This document shows positions 6,606-14,485 of a DNA stretch of 27,386 nt, in pieces. Source of the DNA: JAWXBR01 sp046595995. Its GTDB lineage: Bacteria > Bacteroidota > Ignavibacteria > Kapaibacteriales > Kapaibacteriaceae. The notes beneath the pieces are model-generated. The model did not search any database. It was not told the origin of the DNA and was given only the letters and a program-made list of their open reading frames with translations. Every line of letters begins with the position of its first letter. Positions within the stretch are counted from its first letter, which is position 1. The position numbers and the translations under genes were made by a program. The stretch lies in contig JBKJNB010000016.1 in NCBI GenBank assembly GCA_046595995.1, forward strand, positions 1 to 27,386, in the 5' to 3' direction.

Positions 6606-8168
6606 ATGAAAAGCCGCCTGAGAAGCAAAATCAAATATTATAGAATGTTATGGTTGAAGTACGACCTTGCGGCCGGGCTTACTGTGTTCCTTGTGGCACT
6701 GCCGTTGTGCCTGGGAATTGCTTTAGCCTCGGGTGCTCCGTTGTATGCCGGACTCCTCTCGGGCATCATCGGCGGACTTGTCGTTTCACTGATTAGTGGT
6801 TCGCAACTCGGTGTCTCCGGACCCGCTGCGGGAGTGACAACCGTTGTAGCTGGTGCTATCGTTTCCCTTGGAAGCTTCGAGGTATTTCTTCTGGCTGTTC
6901 TAGTTGCTGGATTTTTTCAGCTTGTTCTGGGACTACTGAAGCTAGGGGGCTTTGCAAACTACTTTCCATCGGCCGTCATTAAAGGAATGCTAGCCGCGAT
7001 CGGAATCATGCTGGTGCTTAAACAGATTCCATTGGCCATTGGCTACGACCAGCCCGAGTTCTGGGCGAGTGGCCTTATCGAAATGTTCACCGGTCAGAAT
7101 GTACTTGCGAACATTGACGCCTTTAAAAACCACATCTCGCTCGGACCCTTCCTGATTAGCTGCGTTGCCATTGCAATACTTGTTGGTAGTCAGCTATCGG
7201 TTGCAAAGCGCTTTAAGCTTCTGCCAGCTCCCCTGCTTGTCGTTGCAATCGGCATTGCGGCAACATTTGCGATTGAGGCCATCTCGCCTGCCCTCGCTCT
7301 AAAACCAACACAACTGGTGGATATTCCATGGAACGTGTTTGCCTCCATCACCTTGCCAGACCTCACACTCCTGTTTTCCAATAGTGGGATATGGAAATAC
7401 GGACTCATTATCGGACTCCTTGCGACGCTCGAGACGTTGCTCTGCGTAGAGGCCGTTGATAAACTCGACAAGCACAATCGCATCACGCCTGTAAATCGTG
7501 AGCTCGTTGCACAAGGCATAGGCAACATGTTGTGCGGCGTGCTCGGAGCCATTCCGATTACGGCCGTAGTAGTACGAGGTGCGGCAAACGCAGAAGCAGG
7601 CGCACAATCAAAACTATCGGCCATCACACACGGTGCGTTCCTGCTGATTGCAGTACTGCTCATTCCCTCGGTGCTGAGCATGATTCCCTACGCGGTTCTA
7701 GCTGCCATACTACTTGTCACCGGCTTTAACCTCACCAAGCCAAAACTCTATCGTAACATGTGGTCGCTCGGACTCAAACAGTTCCTTCCCTTCATCATCA
7801 CAATCGTCGTCATTCTTACCACTGACCTGCTCATTGGCGTCAGCATTGGACTTCTTGTGTCCACATACTTCATTGTACAGAACAATCTGCACGCTGAATA
7901 CAAGCTGACGAAATCGCACGAGGGCGGCATCGATAATTTCTACATCAAGTTAAACAGCAATGTAACGTTCCTAAACAAGGTTAAACTACGCGACGCGCTC
8001 GACGAGATCCCCGAATACTGCGTTCTAACAATTGACGGTAGCGAATCCCGCTGGGTTGATCACGATGTCCTCGAAATCATTAGCGAGTACGTTCAGAAAG
8101 CGCATGATCGCCATATCGATGTCCGTCTACAAGGCATCGAGCGCGTCAGCGTAACGGCGCTGCATTAA
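6606..8168 (+). CDS. SulP-family inorganic anion transporter
   Basis: A 520-residue integral membrane protein with the SulP (SLC26-like) architecture. The N-terminal transporter domain has about 10-14 membrane segments, including the signature PLYAGLLSGIIGGLVVSLIS and SGPAAG at residues 71-76. A short cytoplasmic STAS domain follows from roughly residue 440 (NSNVTFLNKVKLRDAL, VLTIDGSE). Members carry sulfate, bicarbonate or other anions, coupled to Na+ or H+. The STAS domain is complete enough to fold but ends soon after its last strand. No sulfate-assimilation or carbonic anhydrase gene lies nearby, so the substrate cannot be assigned. The gene is intact although broken genes lie on both sides. 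The start at 6606 has no clear ribosome-binding site. Confidence 0.92.
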   Translation: MKSRLRSKIKYYRMLWLKYDLAAGLTVFLVALPLCLGIALASGAPLYAGLLSGIIGGLVVSLISGSQLGVSGPAAGVTTVVAGAIVSLGSFEVFLLAVLVAGFFQLVLGLLKLGGFANYFPSAVIKGMLAAIGIMLVLKQIPLAIGYDQPEFWASGLIEMFTGQNVLANIDAFKNHISLGPFLISCVAIAILVGSQLSVAKRFKLLPAPLLVVAIGIAATFAIEAISPALALKPTQLVDIPWNVFASITLPDLTLLFSNSGIWKYGLIIGLLATLETLLCVEAVDKLDKHNRITPVNRELVAQGIGNMLCGVLGAIPITAVVVRGAANAEAGAQSKLSAITHGAFLLIAVLLIPSVLSMIPYAVLAAILLVTGFNLTKPKLYRNMWSLGLKQFLPFIITIVVILTTDLLIGVSIGLLVSTYFIVQNNLHAEYKLTKSHEGGIDNFYIKLNSNVTFLNKVKLRDALDEIPEYCVLTIDGSESRWVDHDVLEIISEYVQKAHDRHIDVRLQGIERVSVTALH

Positions 8169-8174
8169 CGCCCC

Positions 8175-9154
8175 ATGGCAGAGCCCCTTAAGAACATATA
8201 GCACATACATCGCGTGAGCATTTGCCCAATGACTATGCGAAGGTCATAGAAGTGCTGGTTGCTTCGTTGGGGCACATTCTGCCGAGGGATGAAGACAATA
8301 CGATGGCACCGTTCATCTCTTTGCCGCACACGTGTTTTGTTGCGAAGTACGGACTCGATGATTTCGAAGCATCGATGCGCGCGCAGTACGAAATCACGCA
8401 ACGCTTTACATGCGAATTCAGCATACGTCCATTTCTCGAACACCATACCGAACGCACGCTTGCACAATTGCGCACGTGGACGCGTGACAAGAGCGAGCAC
8501 GTTCGCCGATTGGTCTCCGAAGGGACACGTCCGCGTCTACCCTGGGCCCCTCGTTTACGTGTGTTCGACAAGAATCCCGAGCCCATTCTGGAATTTCTCG
8601 AAGCGCTGAAAGACGACTCCTCTCTGTACGTGCGCCGATCTGTAGCGAATCACATGAACGACATAGGCAAAGACAATCCTAAGCTTCTTGTCAGCACCAT
8701 GAGGTTATGGTCTGTTGGTGCCTCGCCCGAACGTGCGTGGGTAATTCGTCACGCGCTCAGGTCAGCAGTGAAGCGGGCTGACAAAGGTGCGCTAGAAATT
8801 TTAGGTTTCGGAAAACGCGCGAATGTCACAGTTGACGGCATCACGATAATACCCGCTAAACCGCGAATTGGCGAAAGTGTTGTGATTGCTTTTGACATCA
8901 CGAACAACACGTCAGCAGTTCAGCATCTCCTCGTCGACTTCACCATTCATTTCGTAAAAGCCAATGGCTCTACATCTGCTAAAGTGTTTAAGCTAAAGGA
9001 GCTCGATCTCGCAGGAAAAGCAACCGTTCGACTTTCAAAAAAGATTTCACTCGCTATTCAAACAACACGCGTACCGTATGCGGGCAAACATGCCGTCGAT
9101 GTGGTTATTAACGGCGCAGCACAAGCATTAGGCTATTTCACTTTACGCGCCTGA
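8175..9154 (+). pseudogene. alkC: 5'-damaged alkC-like DNA alkylation repair glycosylase
   Basis: From an ATG at 8175 the sequence reads MAEPLKNI, stop, HIHRV, which matches the conserved N-terminus of AlkC except for a TAG at 8199 in place of a Tyr codon. About 50-60 family residues are then missing, and the frame changes. From 8219 on, HLPNDYAKVIEVL joins the family again and runs intact to 9154. It contains HEAT-like repeats (EHVRRLVSEGTRPRLPWAP, LYVRRSVANHMNDIGKDNP) and the C-terminal Ig-like domain. AlkC removes 3-methyladenine from DNA. The long remaining frame (310 codons) can only begin at a TTG (8222) that is the Leu of HLPNDY, so it would lack the first HEAT-like helices. Residual expression cannot be excluded, but damage is clear. 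Confidence 0.8.
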
Positions 9155-9191
9155 TTACGCGCCTGTTTACTCGCCTGATTACTCGACTGAT
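9144..9191. repeat. 12-bp tandem repeat at a convergent gene junction
   Basis: Four 12-bp units (TACGCGCCTGAT, TACGCGCCTGTT, TACTCGCCTGAT, TACTCGACTGAT) run head to tail. The alkC-like frame stops at the TGA in the first unit, and the minus-strand DUF1990 frame stops at a TAA read from the last unit. Both convergent genes therefore end inside the array. Divergence between units is one or two bases. Confidence 0.9.
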
Positions 9192-9808
9192 TGCATCGCA
9201 CGAACCATTGCCTGCATCGAATCACGCGCAAACTTCTTCTGCAACATGCGCGCGAACGGCTTACCCACTCGTGCAAGAATGTGCCGGGGTTTTGAGAACG
9301 CATATAGATCGTACCATACACTGTCGTCTGCGCGAAGCCACTCCACGGCAAACCGTTCTTCGCCACACTCAGCATGATCGGCCAGTGTGCCGTACGCAAA
9401 TCCGAACTGCTCCTTTACTACTTCGCCATTCGCATCATACGTGGCCTCATCAAAGGCATACACGATGCGCGCCGCATTCAACGACCAGAAGCCCAAATGA
9501 CGAATCCGAATTGCAATAGTAGTCCCTACGGGGAAGGGGCTGGGGAAGGGGTCTACCCACCCCACATTAAACATCTCCCAAGCGCGGAGCGCGGCTTTTG
9601 CTTGTTCGTATGCTTCACGTCCGTGACCTAATAGAACGCGTTTGTGGTCGACGTTGCAGCCATTGCCCGCTCCACCTGCGCCACCGCCGTCCGGCATAGT
9701 GCGAACGATGTTCGTCGAGCCGACATCGGCATACGTTAAGTTTGTCGAGCGTTGCACGTCGATGTACTTGAGTACGGCTGCTTCGTCGGGCTTTCGCAGG
9801 AAGAACAT
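9179..9808 (-). CDS. DUF1990 (UPF0548) family protein
   Basis: 209 residues from the ATG at 9808. The frame remains open further upstream, but that part overlaps the divergent membrane protein gene and lacks family resemblance. Family features include FFLRKPDEAAV at the N-terminus, NLTYADVGST, HKRVLLGHGREAYEQAKAAL and WEMFNVGW. Near residues 135-152 is the hallmark FGFAYGTLADHAECGEERF, followed by a strand ending LYAFSKP. The family has a START/SRPBCC-like look, but no function is known to me. An insertion of Gly (GGGAGGAG, residues 41-48) and a PFPSPFP stretch at 87-93, encoded by a C-rich tract, are unusual. No clear ribosome-binding site is visible. Confidence 0.82.
   Translation of the reverse strand: MFFLRKPDEAAVLKYIDVQRSTNLTYADVGSTNIVRTMPDGGGAGGAGNGCNVDHKRVLLGHGREAYEQAKAALRAWEMFNVGWVDPFPSPFPVGTTIAIRIRHLGFWSLNAARIVYAFDEATYDANGEVVKEQFGFAYGTLADHAECGEERFAVEWLRADDSVWYDLYAFSKPRHILARVGKPFARMLQKKFARDSMQAMVRAMQSVE
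9530..9551 (+). other. Perfect four-run G-quadruplex motif
   Basis: Four runs of exactly four G are separated by AA, CT and AA. They are on the plus strand, which is the template strand of the minus-strand DUF1990 gene. Loops of two bases and G4 runs favour a stable parallel quadruplex. The encoded peptide on the coding strand is Pro-Phe-Pro-Ser-Pro-Phe-Pro, so the motif also forms a small duplicated codon block. Confidence 0.75.
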
Positions 9809-9843
9809 GGAGTGGGGGTTTGTTTGATAACAATGGGAAATAT

Positions 9844-11646
9844 ATGCGTTTGCCATCGCTGAATACCATGCTAGAGCACGCCATGCGCACTGCTCGCCGG
9901 TTCCCCGCTGAGATACTCGTTGCGCTCGTCGGAACTGTGTCCATGATGACAATGCTTTTCCTGAACGATACGTATAGTCTGCCCGATGAGCAGGAACGAC
10001 GTTACGTTCATATCGCACTATCGTGCATACTCCTGCTAAACGTTGCGCTGTCCCTAACCATAGCATACGAGGCCCGACGTATCTCGGCGCTGGTGCGGTG
10101 GATTCTGCTTACTGCAGTTGGTGGGGCGCTGACGTGGTTTGTGTTCCGACTGACTTCTGCCGACTGGGACGCTCAGCTCTTTGCTGCGGCTGCGTTGGGA
10201 GTACACACCGCTGTTGCGTTGAGTGCTGCGTGGAACCGCTCCCGACGCGGGTTTTGGGAATTCAACAAGACCCTTTTTCTTCGGACCCTTACCGGTGCAT
10301 TGTTTACGATAGTGCTGGCAGGCGGCATCAGCCTTGCGCTTGTATCGCTCGATCAACTGTTTAATGTCGAAGTCGACAACTGGATGTATGGCTGGACGTG
10401 GATATTTCTGATTGGCATCTTTAACACGCTGTTCGTGCTGGGCGGAATTCCCCCGACACCTGTGACGTTTGATGCCGATGCTGCTGTCGTGACGGATGAT
10501 GCCGCCACGTATCCGCGCGGACTGCGAATATTCACTCAGTTCGTGTTGTTGCCTTTGGTTATAATCTTCTTGTGCATTCTGTACGCCTACGGTATAAAGG
10601 TGCTCTTCTTCGCTGCGCTCGAAGGAGGGGTCTCGACATTCATTCTATCCCTGTCCGTTGCTGGCATCCTGGCCTATCTGCTCGTGTACCCTCTTCGGAA
10701 AGAAACCGAGTATGCGTGGATTGCGCTGTATGCACGCTGGTTCGGACGACTCATGGTGCCTTTGTCTGCCATGCTGTGGGTTGCGATTATCGTCCGCGTC
10801 GACGCGTACGGCATCACCGAAGAGCGCTACGCCGTTATTGCCCTTGCCTGTGTGCTGACGCTGGTTTCTGTCTACCTCGCGTTCTGGCGTGATCCCGACT
10901 TGCGCGTAGTACCGGCACTCTTGCTTTCGGCTAGTGTATTGGCTTTTGTGGGTCCGTTTAATATGACTTCCGTTTCTTACAACAGCCAGACCAAACGTGC
11001 GAACAACGTCCTTGCATCGAACAACATCATCACAAACGGCAAGGTTGATGAGAACGCAGCGGCAAAACTATCGAAGGTCGATGCCGAAGTTGTCCGTTCC
11101 GTTGTCTACTACCTCGATTCTTACAGCGACTCTTCGCGCCTGAGAAACTGGTTGCAGGAACTGGGCATTCCCATCCCCAACCGACTTCACTCCGACACAG
11201 TGCTTGCCTTACTTGGTGTTCGTGTAATGCCCTCGGGACGGTCGAGTTACACAATGCATTTCACCAGTACGGTGTCACCGACTGTAAACTGGGTTACGAA
11301 CGGCACCGTTCAGCCGTTTAGTTGGCGAGGTGACTTTGAGCACGATAGCACGCAAAGCATGACGTTTCACGATGATGGCGAATGGAGTGTCTCCCTCAAT
11401 CGCGACCAGGACCTCATCTGGATTGTAAGCGACCCCAACGGCAACAAAGACTCACTGTTTTTCACTGAATTACGCAGACGCGAAGAAGACGACTACACAT
11501 CGTTGCCGCTTGGCTCCTACTCACTCACCGCCGAATTTCCTTCGCGCCGCGTGCGCTTTGCTTTTACGCAATTGAGTGCGTACATGGACAACAGCAAGTG
11601 GCTCAATTACAATGCAGAGGGCCTAATCATTGTCGAACGGAAGTAA
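9844..11646 (+). CDS. DUF4153 multi-pass membrane protein
   Basis: About 600 residues from the ATG at 9844. A TTG at 9820 with GGAG eight bases upstream is an alternative start and would add eight residues. Ten to twelve hydrophobic segments occupy the first 375 residues (ILVALVGTVSMMTMLFL, WIFLIGIFNTLFVLGGIPP, FVLLPLVIIFLCILYAYGI). The segment ETEYAWIALYARWFGRLMVP followed by VRVDAYGITEERYAVIAL and a FWRDPDLRVVP loop is the pattern of DUF4153. The C-terminal 220 residues are soluble, contain NWLQELGIPIPN, and end in strands. DUF4153 proteins are of unknown function. The gene starts within 12-36 bp of the oppositely oriented DUF1990 gene. Confidence 0.82.
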   Translation: MRLPSLNTMLEHAMRTARRFPAEILVALVGTVSMMTMLFLNDTYSLPDEQERRYVHIALSCILLLNVALSLTIAYEARRISALVRWILLTAVGGALTWFVFRLTSADWDAQLFAAAALGVHTAVALSAAWNRSRRGFWEFNKTLFLRTLTGALFTIVLAGGISLALVSLDQLFNVEVDNWMYGWTWIFLIGIFNTLFVLGGIPPTPVTFDADAAVVTDDAATYPRGLRIFTQFVLLPLVIIFLCILYAYGIKVLFFAALEGGVSTFILSLSVAGILAYLLVYPLRKETEYAWIALYARWFGRLMVPLSAMLWVAIIVRVDAYGITEERYAVIALACVLTLVSVYLAFWRDPDLRVVPALLLSASVLAFVGPFNMTSVSYNSQTKRANNVLASNNIITNGKVDENAAAKLSKVDAEVVRSVVYYLDSYSDSSRLRNWLQELGIPIPNRLHSDTVLALLGVRVMPSGRSSYTMHFTSTVSPTVNWVTNGTVQPFSWRGDFEHDSTQSMTFHDDGEWSVSLNRDQDLIWIVSDPNGNKDSLFFTELRRREEDDYTSLPLGSYSLTAEFPSRRVRFAFTQLSAYMDNSKWLNYNAEGLIIVERK

Positions 11647-11678
11647 TGTGGGCACGAGCGCTGAAAGTCAAGTAAACT

Positions 11679-14273
11679 CTAGCGCTTCACAAGCATCTGC
11701 GAGCGGATTCCAGTGGGCGTGCGTACGATAACTAGATAGACGCCCGATGGACTATTGGCGATAGAGAATGTATTGTTGCCGATAGCATCCACATCCTGCA
11801 ACCGGCCTGATACATTATAAACAAATACGTTAATAGCACTTATACCGACGTCCACTTCGGAATCAATCGTGAAAATGTCTTCGGTAGGAATTGGTGCGAT
11901 GCGTAGATCGCGTGAGCCATCGGAGTCTCTGTTTTCGGAGTGATCCGTCGTGTATTTGGTTGGTAGTGGCCAAGTGCTAACAAAACCCCATGAATCGCCG
12001 ACATGAATTGCCTTACGAACACGATCGTAAACAAGACACGTTGGGATGCCAAATCCTCCGTGGAACGTGTGAACGATTTCTCCTGTTATCGCTGACACGA
12101 CATGTCCAATGGAATCTGAATTGGAACGAAGTATGAAGACGTAATCTTCGTTAGGAAGTCGCAAGACGCGATGGCCATCTGTAAACGGGTGCACATAGGT
12201 TTGATTCCAGCCGGTACTTTTCTTATAGGTGGCAGATGTTGATACGATTGTGTGGGCATTCGTTGCTATCGCCGACCGGGCATACATGCCTTGTGATACC
12301 ATGATAATTGCGACGGTATCACCCGAAGCAAGGTCGAGTATGAGGATTCGATCGCCATACGATACGATAAGACTTTTACTATACCCAGCGTCAGCATCAG
12401 ACATGTCTCGGCTTGGCTGAAGGATGAACGCAGCGGCTGTTGGTTCGGGCGCGTATGTAGGAAGAGAGACAATTCCACCATCCCTTGTTGCTGCGGTCCA
12501 ATCTGAGAATGTAAGTACAAGTGAAAGCCAACGTCTTGTAGCAACGTTGTAAATCATTTTTCCGATCGTTGCCATCGGTGATAGTGCACCTGTACTACCA
12601 TTGCCCCACCTTGCGTGGCCGATGCGAAGGATCGGCGTCATGTCTTCGCTTAACAACGTGCCGAGGTACCAAGTCTGCGCCAAAGGAAGTCCAACGAGCT
12701 CGGAACGTAACCAAATCAACGAATGCGAAGAGTCACCGAACGCGACTGCTCCGTCTTCTGCTAATTGCTGAACAAGTGCGGCGCCCTCATCGATTGTTGT
12801 TTCCGGTAGACGATAGATAGAAAGTGTGTCCTGACGTCCAAGTGCAAGGTGGTTGCATTCTGGACTAATTGACATCGTCCAGATTTTCGACGTACCCGGA
12901 CGAAAGTACATTTGAACCGCAGGGGGCCGTCGCACGACTAGGGGATGGGATGCCGCTGCAATTCGAAGGACATTCCCATTCGTGTCAACGACCTCTGCTC
13001 GCATCGAGTAAACACCAGCCGTCGAACTACTAAACACTAGGGAAGGGGTGAGGGTTGTGGCAATAAGGTAGTCATCTAGATACCAACGAATCTGATGTGC
13101 TCCCATTTGGCTGAATATGCTCAACGAACAGAACGCAGTATCGAATAGAACAATTGTATCTCGCGATCGATGAAGCAGCACTTCGTCATGCGGCACAAAA
13201 TTGGGCAACTGATACCGATTCACAGTGCCACCAACGATATCTCTGACGAACAGTGCGGATACCTGCGCATTGGCTACGGCTTCAATCTCTGTCGCGACAC
13301 AGGGTTCCAGTGTATCGAAGGGGTTCCATATTCTGGAAATCAGATCATAGACTCCGAGGATCCGATTTGTAGGTGTGCCTCTAGCAGCCAGCATCCATCC
13401 ACCCGGAGCAACATTACATAGCAACGCCTGAATTGTGGTATCCGGAGGGTATGTGATCCGGTATCGCAAATCGTACATGTAATTCTGATGTGCGACTATT
13501 CCGAAAATTCCAGTCGGTACTGGCAGTGTGCTCTCTTGAAATGGCGAGGCCATGTAATGTGCCTGCGTTGCTATTGGCACGCCTCGGACTCGCCAACTAG
13601 AACCCATTTGCGATGGAATATATCTTCCTGTGGAATGACTAAACCACGTTTCCGTACTTGCGAAAGAAGTGCCGTCAGCGGCCTCACTGAATGCGTCTAG
13701 AGTTCCCGATCGTGAACTATCGATTGCAAACATGTTAACGTTCACAAAGTGCCACGTCCCATCAGCCCCAGTCGATGCCCCACCAATTCCATTCGCAGTG
13801 ATATTCCCCTGCATGATGAGGTTCGGTTGGTTTCGTAGGGACACTAGTCTGACGGAGGTCAGAACACGCGAGCCGATCGTAAAGAGCTTAATACCAGTTC
13901 GGACAACATTTGCACTGTCCGCTTCGATATACGCCAGTTCGACCGTGTCGCCAACCGTTCCGGTGAGAACGAACAATGTCGTGCCGTGATATGCAATGCC
14001 GCTATTCTTTGAAATGGCGACCGTATCGATCGGCTCGCCTGTAACTGCGTTCGCGCGAACGACGACGATATTCCCAATAGCATACGCGTATCGTGTAGCG
14101 TCGAAAGAAAACGTGCACGGTCCACTCTTCGGGGGAAGTTGAGCAGACCACGAGCGTGTAACGTTTTGTGCGCAAGTAGGCGTGATACAGAAAAGACTTA
14201 ACACACATGAAAGGACAATAGGAATCAAGGCCCCACCGGATGATTTCCATTTGTTACGTCTCGTCAGTATCAC
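11679..14273 (-). CDS. Large secreted propeller/Ig-like protein with T9SS tail
   Basis: 864 residues with a signal peptide (IPIVLSCVLSLFCITPTCAQ). The first 370 residues resemble a beta-propeller (FSFDATRYAYAIGNIVVVRA, ILGVYDLISRIWNPFD). A PKD- or Ig-like domain follows (DTIVLFDTAFCSLSIF, HQIRWYLDDYLIATT, GVYSMRAEVVDTNGNVLRIA). A second propeller-like part has WD-type phrases (IWTMSISPECNHLALGRQDT, TLSIYRLPET). The final 75 residues are a T9SS type A sorting domain (IAPIPTEDIFTID, VFVYNVSGRLQDV, PSGVYLVIVR). The protein is therefore expected to be exported across the outer membrane and kept at the surface or released. The ligand is unknown. Convergent with the DUF4153 gene across a 32-bp gap. 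Confidence 0.75.
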   Translation of the reverse strand: MILTRRNKWKSSGGALIPIVLSCVLSLFCITPTCAQNVTRSWSAQLPPKSGPCTFSFDATRYAYAIGNIVVVRANAVTGEPIDTVAISKNSGIAYHGTTLFVLTGTVGDTVELAYIEADSANVVRTGIKLFTIGSRVLTSVRLVSLRNQPNLIMQGNITANGIGGASTGADGTWHFVNVNMFAIDSSRSGTLDAFSEAADGTSFASTETWFSHSTGRYIPSQMGSSWRVRGVPIATQAHYMASPFQESTLPVPTGIFGIVAHQNYMYDLRYRITYPPDTTIQALLCNVAPGGWMLAARGTPTNRILGVYDLISRIWNPFDTLEPCVATEIEAVANAQVSALFVRDIVGGTVNRYQLPNFVPHDEVLLHRSRDTIVLFDTAFCSLSIFSQMGAHQIRWYLDDYLIATTLTPSLVFSSSTAGVYSMRAEVVDTNGNVLRIAAASHPLVVRRPPAVQMYFRPGTSKIWTMSISPECNHLALGRQDTLSIYRLPETTIDEGAALVQQLAEDGAVAFGDSSHSLIWLRSELVGLPLAQTWYLGTLLSEDMTPILRIGHARWGNGSTGALSPMATIGKMIYNVATRRWLSLVLTFSDWTAATRDGGIVSLPTYAPEPTAAAFILQPSRDMSDADAGYSKSLIVSYGDRILILDLASGDTVAIIMVSQGMYARSAIATNAHTIVSTSATYKKSTGWNQTYVHPFTDGHRVLRLPNEDYVFILRSNSDSIGHVVSAITGEIVHTFHGGFGIPTCLVYDRVRKAIHVGDSWGFVSTWPLPTKYTTDHSENRDSDGSRDLRIAPIPTEDIFTIDSEVDVGISAINVFVYNVSGRLQDVDAIGNNTFSIANSPSGVYLVIVRTPTGIRSQMLVKR

Positions 14274-14387
14274 AGCTACTCTGCTTTCGAATGAATGACA
14301 ACGATACGCACATTTCTGCCCCTATCATCTTAGCATTTTCTTAGCACGTCTCCGACAGGAGACAAACGACAACGGCCATACATACCA

Positions 14388-14429
14388 AAGAAAAACGCCG
14401 CACTCCCTTTCGGAAATGCGGCGTTTGTG
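14388..14429 (-). terminator. Rho-independent terminator of the DUF11-repeat gene
   Basis: Perfect 10-bp arms (14393-14402, AAACGCCGCA, and 14417-14426, TGCGGCGTTT) enclose a 14-base loop. On the minus strand the stem is followed by a T-rich run (TTTTTCTTT including the stem end), about 60 bp after the stop at 14486. The rest of the 212-bp gap (14274-14485) shows nothing else I can name except space for the promoter of the 864-residue protein. Confidence 0.85.
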
Positions 14430-14485
14430 TTTACGGCGACGGTTACTGCACGATGAGGGTCGTGTGGCCACGACCGGACGTGACC

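Noticed and set aside
7190..7681. Minus-strand frame of 163 codons within the SulP gene
   Set aside because: It lies wholly inside a clear SulP coding region and has no recognisable features.
9809..10066. N-terminal extension of the DUF1990 frame
   Set aside because: It overlaps the well-supported DUF4153 gene and has no family resemblance.
11647..11690. Hairpin between DUF4153 and the 864-residue protein gene
   Set aside because: Only a 6-bp AGCGCT stem with an 18-base loop and no T-tract; too weak for a terminator call.
13040..13060. Second G-quadruplex motif
   Set aside because: Only three runs of three or more G, followed by a GG; it does not reach four runs.
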